From positions 126,232 to 176,357 of the forward strand of contig NW_003135350.1 in the NCBI RefSeq assembly GCF_000003605.2: DNA of 50,126 nt, read 5' to 3'. The notes beneath the pieces were generated by a model. The model was not told the DNA's origin and searched no databases. It saw only the letters and a program-made list of their open reading frames with translations. Source of the DNA: Saccoglossus kowalevskii (Eukaryota > Hemichordata > Enteropneusta > Harrimaniidae). Made by a program: the position numbers and the translations under genes. Position 1 is the first letter of the stretch, and each line of letters starts with the position of its first letter. Shown piece after piece: positions 40,001-50,126 of the stretch.

Positions 40001-40453
40001 TTATTTGAGTAGAAGACTGCAGCTGCTTCCCACATACATAAAAATTAAAAAGATGGCAAGAAAATCAGACAATTTTTGCTTCCCATTTTTGACATCCCCG
40101 TGAACATATAACTCACCCATTTTTCTGATGTCAAGTCTTGTGCCTATTATTTTTTCCCGAACAAAATCATATTTTCTCATTGAACGCATACATAATGCCT
40201 CCTCAGGCATTCCATGTATGTATGGGTGTACAGTTTTGTTGTCGGCCATCAATATCTGATGCTCAAAATACACCATTCTGAGAAAAGGATTCTGCTGTAG
40301 AGGGCGCAGTTTGTAGCCCTCTAGTGACAGTAATATTAACCGTGTCTTGAACCAAATAATATATTTTGCATTTAGGATTGAGCATAGAATACAGCAAATT
40401 CTATTTTTGTGATTATGGCAATGTTGACTTTGAAACATCATATTTTTAGTCAC
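40001..40453 (-). other. Unrecognised 150-aa open frame
   Basis: The longest open frame outside the LAP gene. The translation has no domain I know. Part of it is the 46-bp dispersed repeat (40295-40340), read as LEGYKLRPLQQ on this strand, which argues against a real gene. No splice sites or upstream promoter were evident. Confidence 0.15.
40295..40340. repeat. 46-bp dispersed repeat with GAGGGCGC core, copy 2
   Basis: Same orientation as 38546-38591, with one difference (GTAGCGC versus GTAGCCC). Flanking sequences do not match, so only the short word is shared. Confidence 0.9.
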
Positions 40454-41465
40454 ACTGTGACTTTGTGGAGTAAATAAAATATTAACATTATCTATGCAAT
40501 TTTTCTGATCTGTTAAATCTTTGCATCATGTCTAATCCAAATACAAAATTCAGGTCTCTTGTCTCCACCATGTGTCAGATGAATTAGGCAATCTTCCATC
40601 TCCAGAACCTCCATGTAGCATACATTTACAAATTTGGACATACCTTTACTGCCCTTTAGAGATAGAAAATATACAAACTTCCTTTCATTTTATGCTCAAC
40701 ATTCCTTGGAAAACCAATCTTTGAAAGAAGTACTTGATTCATTTTGTGGAGAAAAAAAAATAGACAAAATGTGATTTTATTTGTCACCTTTTTATTTTTT
40801 TGTTAGAATAATTTTTAAGATGACACTGCAAAGGCATGTTTAACATTTGAACAATTACTACTAGTTTTTACCTCTGCTGTATTTACTGTTTTTGTTGATA
40901 GCAAGAACCGCTTTGTACCCAAGTATTTACTTCCTGTTAAAATATTTTAATTTAATCTTTTTTCCACTGTAAAGAGAATTTGTACTTGATATTCAAAAAT
41001 AAAATCAAACTTTACCTAAATCGTTGATAGGTTGTGTTCTCAGTTCTTGGGGAATTTGGGGAATTACTTTGTTCCACAGGACTGATTATTGTCCAATGAA
41101 TAAGCTTTGGTTACCCCAAATAATCCGTTTCATTTCTGAAACATTTTTCAATTCAAAATAACTGTTTACACAATTTCAGCTTGTTATCTACATGTACATT
41201 TTTTTAGAACTATGGTGTTATGAGTCATCCATTATGTTTTGGACTATTGAAAATGTTGGTTGGGAGGAAAATCAGCCACTGCTACCATGATTTGAAATTT
41301 ATTATTATTTATTCCGAGTTTGCACAGCTTCGGGTTATAGATAGGGGCAAGATATGATCACCTTTCCTTAACCCGAAGTTATGGAAACCTTTCTAAATCA
41401 AAATACACATTTGTATGATGAATTCATGTTGGCTGATAGCTACTTGCCAATATTTATTTACTTTA

Positions 41466-42010
41466 TTAGCTCCGCTGTTGACTTTGTTGAGCGGGATTTA
41501 TCATACGAGTGATTGTCCGGTGTCCAGTGTCATTGTCTGGTGTTCGCGGCAACTTTTTACTTTTTAGACTTCTTCTTAAAAACTACAAGTCTGATTGCTT
41601 TGGTACTTGGTACCTTTGGGTAGACCTCACTTGGATTTTGTTCATTTCATGATGATATCTTTATTTTTTGGTGAATATTGTTGGTAAAAAGTGATATTTT
41701 TGACTTTTTGCTGAAAACCACAAGATCGATTGCTTTGATATTATATATAGGTACTACATGTGGACCTTTCTCAGATTCGTTCATTTTGTAATGACATCTT
41801 CAATTTTCTAATTTTGATGAATATTTTTGTCTTTTTTGGTAAAAAGTGATATTTTTGACTTAAAAACCGTCTGATGGCTTTAATATCATACATATAGGTA
41901 CCTCATATGAACCCATCTCAGGTTTGTTCATTTTGTGATGATATCTTCAATTCTCTAATTGAAACGTGTATTGCTAACAGCAGAGCTCTCTCAGCTGTGA
42001 GGCTGCTAAT
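41466..42010. mobile_element. Dispersed repeat with three internal units of 110-155 bp
   Basis: Starts ATTAGCTCCGCTG and ends GCTGTGAGGCTGCTAAT, so its termini can be read as short, gapped inverted repeats. Inside, three tandem units begin at about 41568, 41701 and 41857, each with GACTT...AAAACY(A/G), then TTTGATAT-like, CTCAGRTT-like, GTTCATTTYRTRATGATATCTT. Similar cgaacttttt/acttctTCTcAAAAAC phrases are common in marine invertebrate repeats. Confidence 0.7.
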
Positions 42011-42125
42011 TTTTGCTTGGAATTTATTTTTGATGAAGGGGTGATCAAGTTATTTAATGGACCTTTTTTCTTGTATTTTACATTCAACTAATCCCAAATC
42101 AGTGAAAATGAACACCATGCAAAAC
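42007..42125. mobile_element. TIR element family T, decayed copy
   Basis: TTTTTGCTTGGAATTTATTT and, on the opposite strand, CATTTTCACTGATTTGGGAT...AAAATACAAGAAAAAAGG follow the order of the 36309-36520 element with many substitutions. It abuts the end of the preceding repeat. Confidence 0.45.
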
Positions 42126-43259
42126 ATAAACAAATTTTGAGCAAAATTCAATCATGACGACAATAAACAAGCATTTTACAATAAACAAACACATTATTTC
42201 GTGTTTGGATGCTCTCTGAAAACAGGGACTTATAAATTGATATCGTCATAACAATTTGAACTTCAGATATAAATCATGCATTTTATGATACATATATATT
42301 TTCGCAAACTGATTCAAGATGGCTAGTTTTTGTCCTAAAAATCATCAAAATCAAGCATTTCTGTTATTCCAGAAATTGATTTTATCTGTGCATGGATAGA
42401 TTTCCCCAAACATGATACAAGTATTAGACATTATACATACTGTTTACTCAAATTGGCCAACAATATCTATAATATTATTTTCCAGCTGTTTTAACTACCC
42501 TTTGATTCGATAAACTGATTTCAGTGAAACACACACATTTTAGTATGCATATATACATGTAGTCTGTGTCCATTCATAATACATTGAACTAGCAACCAAA
42601 AAACTCTACATGATCAAATTTTGTTTACAGATAATTGGTCAATAATCAATCTATCAATAATTCATCATGGTCTAATATACTGCATTCTCTCAAAATATAT
42701 TTTTCTTGTAAACGAAAAACAAAGGAGGATGGAGCATTTAGGAGGTGCAGCAAGAATAACAGAGCAATTCACTACTTTGGTCACATGGGTATCTGGATTT
42801 GCTCGGCTAAATGATATGTATAAGACAGAGGAGTTGGTTCAGCCATCCCCTTGTTTATTTATTAGTCACAACAATTATTTACACTATTTGTTTCAATTAG
42901 ATATTTGTTTATGCCAAAGTTGGTTTAAGTCTGATTCTAAGAAGCAAAACATAGTCGCCCAACCCTAATCCCAATTAATACACAGTGTGAATTCCCTGCC
43001 AACACTTAGTACACATTAATGAAAGAGTACAAAACTGCATGAGATATCTTCTTCCATTAAATGCCTGCACACTGAGTGTTCTCAAGGTGAACAGACACAA
43101 CTTGAATGACAATGCCACACTACAAATGAAAGAAACAAATAGAATTCTAACATTTACAATAAGGAAAACTCCCTACAAAATCCATAAACCAAACTCCAAA
43201 ACAGAAAGTATAATAGCAGGTCACTGTATACCATCTAACCTGTAAGGGTTTAACCAAGT
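42126..43259. other. Unassigned sequence
   Basis: AT-rich stretch. The open frames at 42621-42968 and 43039-43245 have no known domain and no splice context. It may include eroded parts of the neighbouring retroelement. Confidence 0.4.
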
Positions 43260-44440
43260 GTGTGATAAACGACACTATCAGAAAGGAGATCTCGGAGGTA
43301 ATAGGAAATGAATGTGTGATTTTTTGTTCATCAATGACAGTAAATTATCTAATGGTGCACCATCACAAAATGCATGTGAGTTTTCTGATCAAACATCTTA
43401 GTTGTAGTGTAATGGGTGGAACAGCTCTTGCAAAGCAGACATGTTTGACCGAGGAACTAACAGTAATCATGAGTCACCAGATAGTCTCCTCAGCTGATTT
43501 ATTAGTAGTGACCAGCAGAGAGCTGTTTACCCTTGACACAGTCTGAGTAGTGTCATCTGTATGTCGTTTGATTTAGCCAATATTGATAATATCAGCATGA
43601 TGAGGGAAAGTGTACACATCGATGTTGTCCAAGATGATGGGCAGTGCGTCCCATGCCAGAGTTGACTCGCAACGGGCCAGGTGAGTATCACAAACACCCT
43701 TCACTGGGTGTTCATTGGTGAGGTAAAGAGATTGGTGGATTGAAAAATTTCATGGCAATTTGATGAGAAATCTATGCCGAAATTGTGTCTTAGTCCATGA
43801 TAGTTTAGCAGCCGTGGTGAAGTAGATCCCCCGTTTTGCTTGCAATGTAAGGTGATCACCAGTCTGGAATTCCCACTGTCCAACTGTTCAAGAGATATGA
43901 CCTCGTGCCCCCCTTCGTTGAGGCAGGGCGCTCACCAATACCTGTTTGACTCTGATGTTGGGTAAAAAGGTCCAGAGGGCTGACCTTCCAGTTGATGTGT
44001 CTGGTAGTTTTTTTTGTCCTCTAACAGCAACTTGCCCATGTTAACTAGAAACCTAAAATCTAAAGAATGCCACACGAATGTACTGTTGGTGTTCCTCTAA
44101 AGTCTCCCTTAGTTTATGGAGGAGAAAGCAGTCATCTAAGTATGAGTATATAGCGAGATACCCAGCATGTGGAGTTGATCTACCATCACCTTGCACATCC
44201 CCATAAATATTGGTGCTGAGCAGAGGCTGAACAGAACTACTCAGAACTGGTTACACCATCATTCAACAGAGGATGGCTTGCTGGGTGTGTTAGTATTAGT
44301 AAAGTCCTTAAGGTTCAGTGCAACAATAAAATCATGTGTTTGACATACTGCCTGATAACTTGTGCAGTAACCATCTTAAACGGCTCAAGTGTGACAAGTC
44401 TACCACTGGTCTTAGCTCAACTGAATTGTTTTTTGTACTA
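43260..44440 (-). mobile_element. Broken retroelement fragment with YLDD-type reverse transcriptase
   Basis: Minus-strand translation gives ELRPVVDLSHLSR (44381-44418), then an LFSLCSAP segment near 44220, then YLDD (44131-44142) followed by HKLRETLEEHQQ. A later segment near 43600-43680 reads ...AWDALPI...VYTFP. This order (RPV-DL, CSAP, YLDD, then an RNase H-side FP motif) is typical of DIRS/Ngaro-like or LTR-type elements. Frameshifts and stops break the frame several times, including just before YLDD, so it is a dead fragment. The lower boundary is uncertain, and no LTR or tyrosine recombinase was recognised. The DIRS assignment is an inference. Confidence 0.65.
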
Positions 44441-45089
44441 GAAACAGGTTCACATAGTATGTTACCAGTGTAAAACACACCTAGAAGTAAATGAAAATAA
44501 TTTCTCTAGCTAGTGGAGTAATTATATTCACTTCAGTTGCTGCATGCACATATTTTGCATGGTTATACTAGAGGCGATAGTGATATCGCAATGCACCAAG
44601 GTTAATAAGGAAACATTAGTGAGTAGGGCAACGATCAGCTGTAAGGAAACCAACAGCTCACAACTGATGTACAATTCGGCTCTGGTACGTACTACTTTGG
44701 GTGCGTGTTATATTATAAATGATGAAAACGCCATTGAACAACTTGTGTAATTACTGTTAAGCTATTAAGATATCAACTATATGATTTCCGGAAGGTACTC
44801 TCAAAGCCAAGCAACATACATCACTCAGACAGCATCACTCGTTCTTTCATCCACCCCACCCCCCACGTTGAGTGCACCAGGAACACACATGCCTCTGAAT
44901 CCACTAACATGGTGATCTCAAGATTGGTTAGAATATTTCTCAGATTTATTTAACACTCCGTGGAATTAAGACATCGAATTTAAGGACTTTTACAATGAAA
45001 TGGAAGATTAAGTTGAATGCAACATTCTCTTTAAATATATCTAATACCAATGCTAACTATGATGAAAGCACATTTAATATTTAGACCAA
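44441..45089. other. Unassigned spacer between two retroelement fragments
   Basis: No feature recognised. The short open frame at 44544-44750 has no identifiable content. A C-rich patch lies at 44850-44875. Confidence 0.4.
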
Positions 45090-46540
45090 CCAATCACACT
45101 GGATGAAATCAACTCTATTAGGTATTGATGGTATCTAAGTAGAAGACCTACGTCACTTCCCCAGTCTGGAATAATAGTTTGACGGCTCCAATTTTTAAAA
45201 AGGGGTGCCGCAAAACAGTTGGTAACAGAGGCATCACATTACTTCCTGTTATTGGCATTTTTGTTCCATTATACTTACACGTTCATTAAACTTTACTGAT
45301 GTATATTGTCTCATTGCAAGGCACCGTTTGGCTTAAAAAGAATCGTAGTACAATTGATATTATTTTTATTTTGAACACAAAACACTAGACCTGTCAAAGC
45401 ACAAACACCGTTTGTTTTGTGTCTTTATTGATTTCGAAAAAGCATTCGATGGGATTGACCACAATGCGTTGTCTTATAAACTTCTTAGACTTTATATGAA
45501 TAGTAATCAATTAAAAGTTATAAAATCTATGTATAGCAATGTAAAGTCGTATATTAAGACACCTGGCGGTGGGTTATAAACGGGGTAAGTGTAGGAATGT
45601 TTTTAAATTACTTTATCTGCTTTATGCCGATGATTTATCCATTCCATGTAGTTCAAGGATTGGGTTGCAAAGCCAGTTGGATAAATTATGTGTTTCCTGT
45701 AAAAAAAAAAAAAAAATGAAATTTTAAGGTCAATGCAAACAAGTCTAAAAGTATAGTAGACTTGAATAAGATAAGCATTGCTATATTGGGCGAGGTCGTC
45801 TCATATTTTAATTATTTGGGTATAACACTTTCATCATCGGATTTATGGACACACGGGGATGGGGATTCCATGCTGAAAAAAATATTTAATATGTCCATAC
45901 CTTTTTTTGCAAGGCTGCACTGTGAACACTCAGGATGTCTCGTGCTGTTAGATATGTGTTAAACATCCTGGATCGTGACAAGACGTCGTATACTAAATGT
46001 TGTTACCATTTACCAATTTGAAATGGTCGAAAGGGTTACAAATGATGGGCATATAATGTAAAAGAACTGTTTTGGTTTCGGTATGACCTGTGATATGCAA
46101 GGGATCGGCAATGTTTATATCTTTAAACATTGATCGTCTGATCGTTTTTTTTCAAGCTTGACACCTATCGTCTCTATAAAAAATGATCTGATTTTAGAGA
46201 AATATCTGTCTCTTATTGATAAAGATTCTCTTAGAAGTATCCTATGCAGATTTCGTGTTTCTAGTCACAGATAGAGCATCGATAGTATTAGGGTGGAAAA
46301 TATTCACAGAGAAAGAAGAATCTGCACTTCATGTGCTTAACAGAAAGTGGAAGACGAATTTTTCATTTTTGTTGCGAATGTCCCTTATACAAACATTTGA
46401 GAGAAAAATGTCTCTCCCCTCACAAATACCCATCATTTATAAAATGTATTTCACTTTTAAATTCACATAACCCGTTTGATCTTTTGCTTTATCAAAGTAT
46501 GGTTTCTATGAAGAGACAATATTATTTCAAGTGTTGATTA
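45090..46540 (+). mobile_element. Broken non-LTR retrotransposon (LINE) reverse transcriptase fragment
   Basis: Translating across frames shows RT landmarks in order: a PIFKKG segment with RGIT...LPVIG (about 45190-45250), KKNRSTIDIIFILNT (about 45340-45380), IDFEKAFDGIDHNAL (about 45427-45471), LLYADDLS with YADD at 45623-45634, then VSYFNYLGITLSSS (about 45800). It ends in a Cys/His-like terminus with FHFCCECPLY...LREKC (46330-46410). Many frameshifts, stops and deletions show it is inactive. The FEKAFD...YADD...C-terminal CCEC pattern fits LINEs; the clade cannot be named from this. Confidence 0.85.
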
Positions 46541-47039
46541 AGATGGCATGATCTCTTCTTTGTTTTGTGAACTTGTTGTATATAAGGCATACAATAGTGT
46601 AATAAAATATTAATGAATTTTTATGGGCTATGAGGGTAATATGATGACAAGACATTAAAGTCTCTTAAAAATGACGAATAATGCATGTGATCAGTTGTAA
46701 CGCAATAACCTCTTAAATCAAGCTATATATGGTACAACCCGATCAGAACGACTCTAACGAACACAGATTGCGTTGACAATACGCGTGTACACCAATTTTG
46801 GCAAAACATTCGATTCAGTTCCACACACGCATACAATATTGTATTTTTAAACAAAGGCTTCTTAATTGGTTAAATGTTATATTAATTACCAACCACTTTG
46901 GAATCATGTAAATTCTGTATTCCAGGCGTCGTATGTTTAGATTTATAATTATGAAATTGCAAATGCAGTTTACAACTGTTCTATTTTACTATTGCGCAAT
47001 GTTAGTATTTTAGAGTTGTCAACAGTCGCATTGATCTTC

Positions 47040-47229
47040 GAAAATATTTATCAATCCTGAGGTGTATGTCCTCTTTTATCGTTTGTTATATATTTGTTTT
47101 TATATTTACATTTTTCATTTCATAAATCAGTAAAAGTATTTAAGAATGTATTTTATATTTGTTGTCCTGTTAGTTATGTGTAGTTGGATCCTGTGAACAA
47201 ACAAACAAACAAATAAACAAATAAATAAA
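47040..47229 (+). mobile_element. Possible LINE 3' tail with (AAAC/AAAT)n
   Basis: TTGGATCCTGTGAACAAACA then (AAAC/AAAT)n to 47229 resembles a simple-repeat LINE tail. It may belong to the element at 45090-46540, which would then extend to 47229, or to another insertion. Confidence 0.4.
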
Positions 47230-47296
47230 TTCCCAAGTGAAAATGACTTGAATATTAATGCAAACTATTAAGTTCTGGGTTCAGTGTAACATAAAC

Positions 47297-47690
47297 AAAA
47301 ATATAAAAAGAGATGTGCATGAACACACATGGCCCTGACAGCTGCTATATGAATAAATAAACATGCAGCACTGTTCTCATGTGAATGGCTTTCGTGTGTG
47401 TGATCATAACGGTGTACCTTCACGAACACGAGATCCAGTTCTACCATGGTGTAGAATTATGGGATATAAACTAATAAGGTCAGGATAAAATACACTAAAA
47501 CCAACAATATAAAAAAATGGGCATGAGCACAGGTGGCTATTCTGTTAACGGCTAATGCTGAGACAATGTAAATTGTGACGACAAACAATACTGGACTACA
47601 GCAGCTTTATAAATAAATACATTCAGCATTGTCCGCATATGAATGATAGTGCTCTGTGTACGTGTATAATCATGATGTGCCTTCATTGTA
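47297..47690. repeat. Diverged direct duplication
   Basis: 47297-47427 and 47504-47690 share ordered phrases: ATATAAAAA.(G/A)(A)TGGGCATGA-like, AGC(T)..TAT(A)(T)GAATAAATA, CA(T)GCA(G)CA(C)TGTTC, and TGATCATAACGGTGTACCTTC versus TAATCATGATGTGCCTTC. The second copy carries an extra block of about 55 bp. Both are noncoding. Confidence 0.6.
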
Positions 47691-47699
47691 CATGCATAT

Positions 47700-48940
47700 A
47701 CTGCCATTGGAGAAATAACATCGGTAAGTTTGATTCAATATATTTCCTTTACGTCCAGTTTAATTTAGTTAATCTATATAGAGATCATTTGCATATTTAT
47801 ATATAGCGTTCTAAAATATAATGTCAGCCCCAGCCATCCGTATAATTACGTATGATGAATACTAGTATATTGTATTATCTAATCTCATTATAATCTGGTA
47901 CAGGTGGGGTCATGCAGCTAGAAAGGGGTCTCTTTCTAGCTCCATGATGGGATGGATATAAGCTCTGGTTCTGTTGATACGATACATTCAAATGGCTGAC
48001 AGTCAGTGTTTCAGTCAGGATTTTGAAATATGAGACACAGTGACCCATGTCAGCCAACAAATCGAGGACACACTACGTTTTTGAGGGACACACCCATTAT
48101 TAAATTTTCATAACAAATTGCAATTTACTCGAAAAAGTATATTTACCTTGTGTTTTTATTTCCATGATTCACAATGTACACAATACACATCAGCAAAGCC
48201 ACATGATTTCCGTTCCGTTCCAAGCAAGGGTTCACCTGATGTCCAATCGCTGCTGGTGTTACAAAAAAAGAGTCGAATACTATAAATGCATAACGCGACG
48301 ACTAAATATAACGGTCACAAATTAATAATAATAATGACACTAACCAATCACCAGTCAGGGTTTCTCGTAGCAAGATGAGAGCTAGCCAATCGAAGGCCAA
48401 GAAATATCCTAATTTGGCGTAACATCCTTCATCTCTGAGGAGCTCATACAATTACACTTTTGCACGAGACAATCTTTTATCGGACCCAAAGGCCCAAGCC
48501 GGCTCAAGCTATCAAAAATCGTCTTGTAAACGCGTTCGGCCGTAGAGGTTGCACTCTGATAGTGCTGAGTTCCTTCATTCCCCGACCGTATAAACGTATC
48601 GGGCCAAAATCACGTTCTTTATCACCTTATTCAAATTACGTTCCATTCAAATCATGACATCTCGGGAGTCTATATTGTTTGTAATTTCTGTGCGGAAACT
48701 GTAGATGAACGAATTAACCCTTTTGATCGCGAAATTAGTGGTGTTTTTTGGCGGCGATTGAAACACACCCCTTGCTGCATGCTTTTATTTGCTAAGCGTA
48801 CCGGTTTCTCAGATCCTAGATCCTGTCATGAAAGAAAATAGAAGCATTGGGATGGTCATCGTAAGACATCAATATCGAGGAGGTTTTATTGTCTGGATTA
48901 AATTTTTTAATATTAAAAATATATTAAGTAAGCGATTTAG
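47700..48940. other. Unassigned, CpG-richer to the right
   Basis: No gene recognised. 48330-48400 contains two CCAAT boxes (AACCAATCAC at about 48341 and AGCCAATCGA at about 48383), which could belong to a promoter of an unseen neighbour. The open frame at 48460-48657 has no known domain. Confidence 0.35.
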
Positions 48941-49109
48941 CGTTCAGCTCTGAACGAACTGGGCCGGCTCTTACTTGGCGACTCAACCGTATGAACGTGG
49001 GCGCAAGCTAAAATCTCTTGAGTCGCGCTAGTGGGCAAACTAAGCAAATAACACTGAATGACGGCAAGGTAAATACTACGTTCAATTATAGTAAACATCT
49101 GAAACATGT

Positions 49110-49176
49110 ACTGCGTGCGTGACTCGAACCAGCGCTCGCGTAGGGCACCTAATCGTCTAGCTTCACGCCACTGCAC
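49110..49176 (-). mobile_element. tRNA-like SINE head (pol III A and B boxes)
   Basis: The minus strand has TGGCGTGAAGCTAGACG (49154-49170) as an A-box-like block and GGTTCGAGTCA (49120-49130) as a near-perfect B box, with tRNA-like spacing. The acceptor and D arms do not fold convincingly, so a functional tRNA is unlikely; a tRNA-derived SINE or tRNA pseudogene is more likely. Any SINE body would run toward about 48950. Confidence 0.55.
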
Positions 49177-49199
49177 AAACTAGTCGTAAAGTGGCGTCA

Positions 49200-49790
49200 A
49201 GTGTGCATAAAGCCGTCGTGACTGCGTGCCATGTCGGGACGTGAATTTTGAAATGTTCAAAATTTTGGTCACGACAACCGGGTCGTGAACTATGCGCTGA
49301 ACTGTGAACTCGCTGACGCCGATGCCATGCCACGACTGTCACGAACTGCCACGAATAGTTCACGAACAGCTCACGTCGAGTTCACGACATGTTCACGAAT
49401 TGGTGCCTTCCCACTGACACCGTCACATTTACTTTACTGGACACTGCTCGCCAGGAGACAACTTATATTACAGAGACAACATGCCTAAAATAAATCCAAT
49501 CCAAAAATGACCAGGGGTTGAGGAGGCCCCCTTTTTATATGACGTGCCCAAGTCGGCACGACACCGTCCGAATTGCACAATCTCGTCGTGCCAATGCGGG
49601 AAGTGCGTAAACTATGCGTGAACTTGTGTCAGTTCGTGTCAATGTGGACACTGATTGGCACGCATTCGTGAACTCGTCGTGAACTATGCGTGAACTTGTG
49701 AACAGTGCAGGAGCCTCCCAGTTCGTGCCCCAAAATGGCGCGACTTGCCACGACAAAATTATGGCCAAACGTCGTGCAAGTTTCAGCCTT
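49200..49790. repeat. CpG-rich array of CACGA / TCGTG words
   Basis: The left half (49268-49400) is rich in CACGA (CCACGACTGTCACGAACTG, TTCACGAACAGCTCACG). The right half (49550-49780) is rich in the complement TCGTG/GCGTGAAC (TCGTGAACTCGTCGTGAACT). It forms a loose large inverted repeat around 49450-49540. Open frames in it are by-products. Confidence 0.75.
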
Positions 49791-50126
49791 GCTTTCGTTA
49801 GATAACTCGGTACACGGGATATATACATCTGTACAATTAGAATATTTTATTTGACTCGAAATAATGTAAGAAATTACATATCTTATGGCCAAAAACCAAC
49901 ACAGTAACGCACAAATACAACAATAATAAAATAAAAATTAAAAAGATGTTTAACAATTAGCATACATTTCTAAGATGTTATGTATATAGACTCCTAGACT
50001 GCTGGCAATGAAACTATCTTTTGAACTCATCAGCAACATGATCTGCTTAGGCAAACTTTGAAATTCTTTGTGCATTGAGATTGCTCTCATAAATTTGCAC
50101 CTAGCAGATTCAATCTCTGGGTTCCT
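49791..50126. other. Right edge, AT-rich, nothing recognised
   Basis: No exon, repeat or RNA that I can support. Confidence 0.5.

Larger units (their letters stand above)
36001..41460. other. Downstream region: distal 3' UTR or intergenic
   Basis: AT-rich, no spliced gene recognised. It contains two TIR elements (36309-36520, 39496-39871) and a duplicated 46-bp word (38546 and 40295). Scattered AATAAA words would allow alternative 3' ends. Short open frames here have no recognisable protein content. Confidence 0.5.

Noticed and set aside
41330-41383. Small hairpin CTTCGGGTTA / TAACCCGAAG
   Set aside because: The stem is only about 10 bp in otherwise ordinary sequence; too short to claim as a structured RNA.
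42621-43546. Plus-strand open frames of 68-115 aa
   Set aside because: No known domain, no splice context, and partly antisense to the retroelement fragment.
49535-49892. Minus-strand open frames of 87-97 aa near the right edge
   Set aside because: They lie in the CACGA/TCGTG array, whose low stop-codon frequency comes from its CpG-rich words.

Overview
This is a eukaryotic, AT-rich window from what looks like a marine invertebrate. It has long introns with canonical GT-AG splice sites, many short inverted-repeat elements and minisatellites, and frequent TACATGTA and TACCGGTA palindromes. One protein-coding gene on the + strand explains all clear coding sequence. It is a LAP (leucine-rich repeat and PDZ) scaffold protein of the Erbin (ERBIN) / Densin-180 (LRRC7) type. 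Exon boundaries and protein text resemble the vertebrate proteins closely, and many LRR stretches read closest to LRRC7. A non-vertebrate deuterostome such as a hemichordate is plausible, but I cannot prove the species.

Layout. 1-1646: 5' flank with a large CATT tetranucleotide tract. 1666-35444: the LAP gene, with 19 visible coding exons, one 15-nt candidate microexon, and one exon that must lie in the 333-bp assembly gap at 24030-24362. Exons 1-9 encode an N-terminal Cys motif and about 16 LRRs. Exons 10-11 encode the conserved post-LRR (LAPSD) segment. Exons 12-18 encode a long disordered linker rich in Ser-Pro and Gly-Tyr...Ser-Asp-Arg-Glu-Arg repeats. Exons 19-20 encode one C-terminal PDZ domain. 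By summing exons, the protein is about 1,365 aa if the gap exon is the 64 nt predicted from vertebrate homologues, or about 1,370 aa with the microexon. Intron 3 is about 17 kb.

35445-41460 is the 3' UTR plus unassigned downstream sequence. 41460-50126 is repeat-dominated: a marine-invertebrate-type dispersed repeat, a broken YLDD-type retroelement on the minus strand, a broken YADD-type LINE on the plus strand, a duplicated 47-kb segment, a tRNA-like SINE head, and a CpG-rich array of CACGA/TCGTG words.

No prokaryotic features, CRISPR arrays or convincing second cellular gene were seen. The most interesting signals are the 15-nt frame-preserving microexon, the GY-SDRER tandem array in the linker, several apparently unnamed inverted-repeat (MITE-like) families with two or more copies here, and the CACGA/TCGTG array near the right end.
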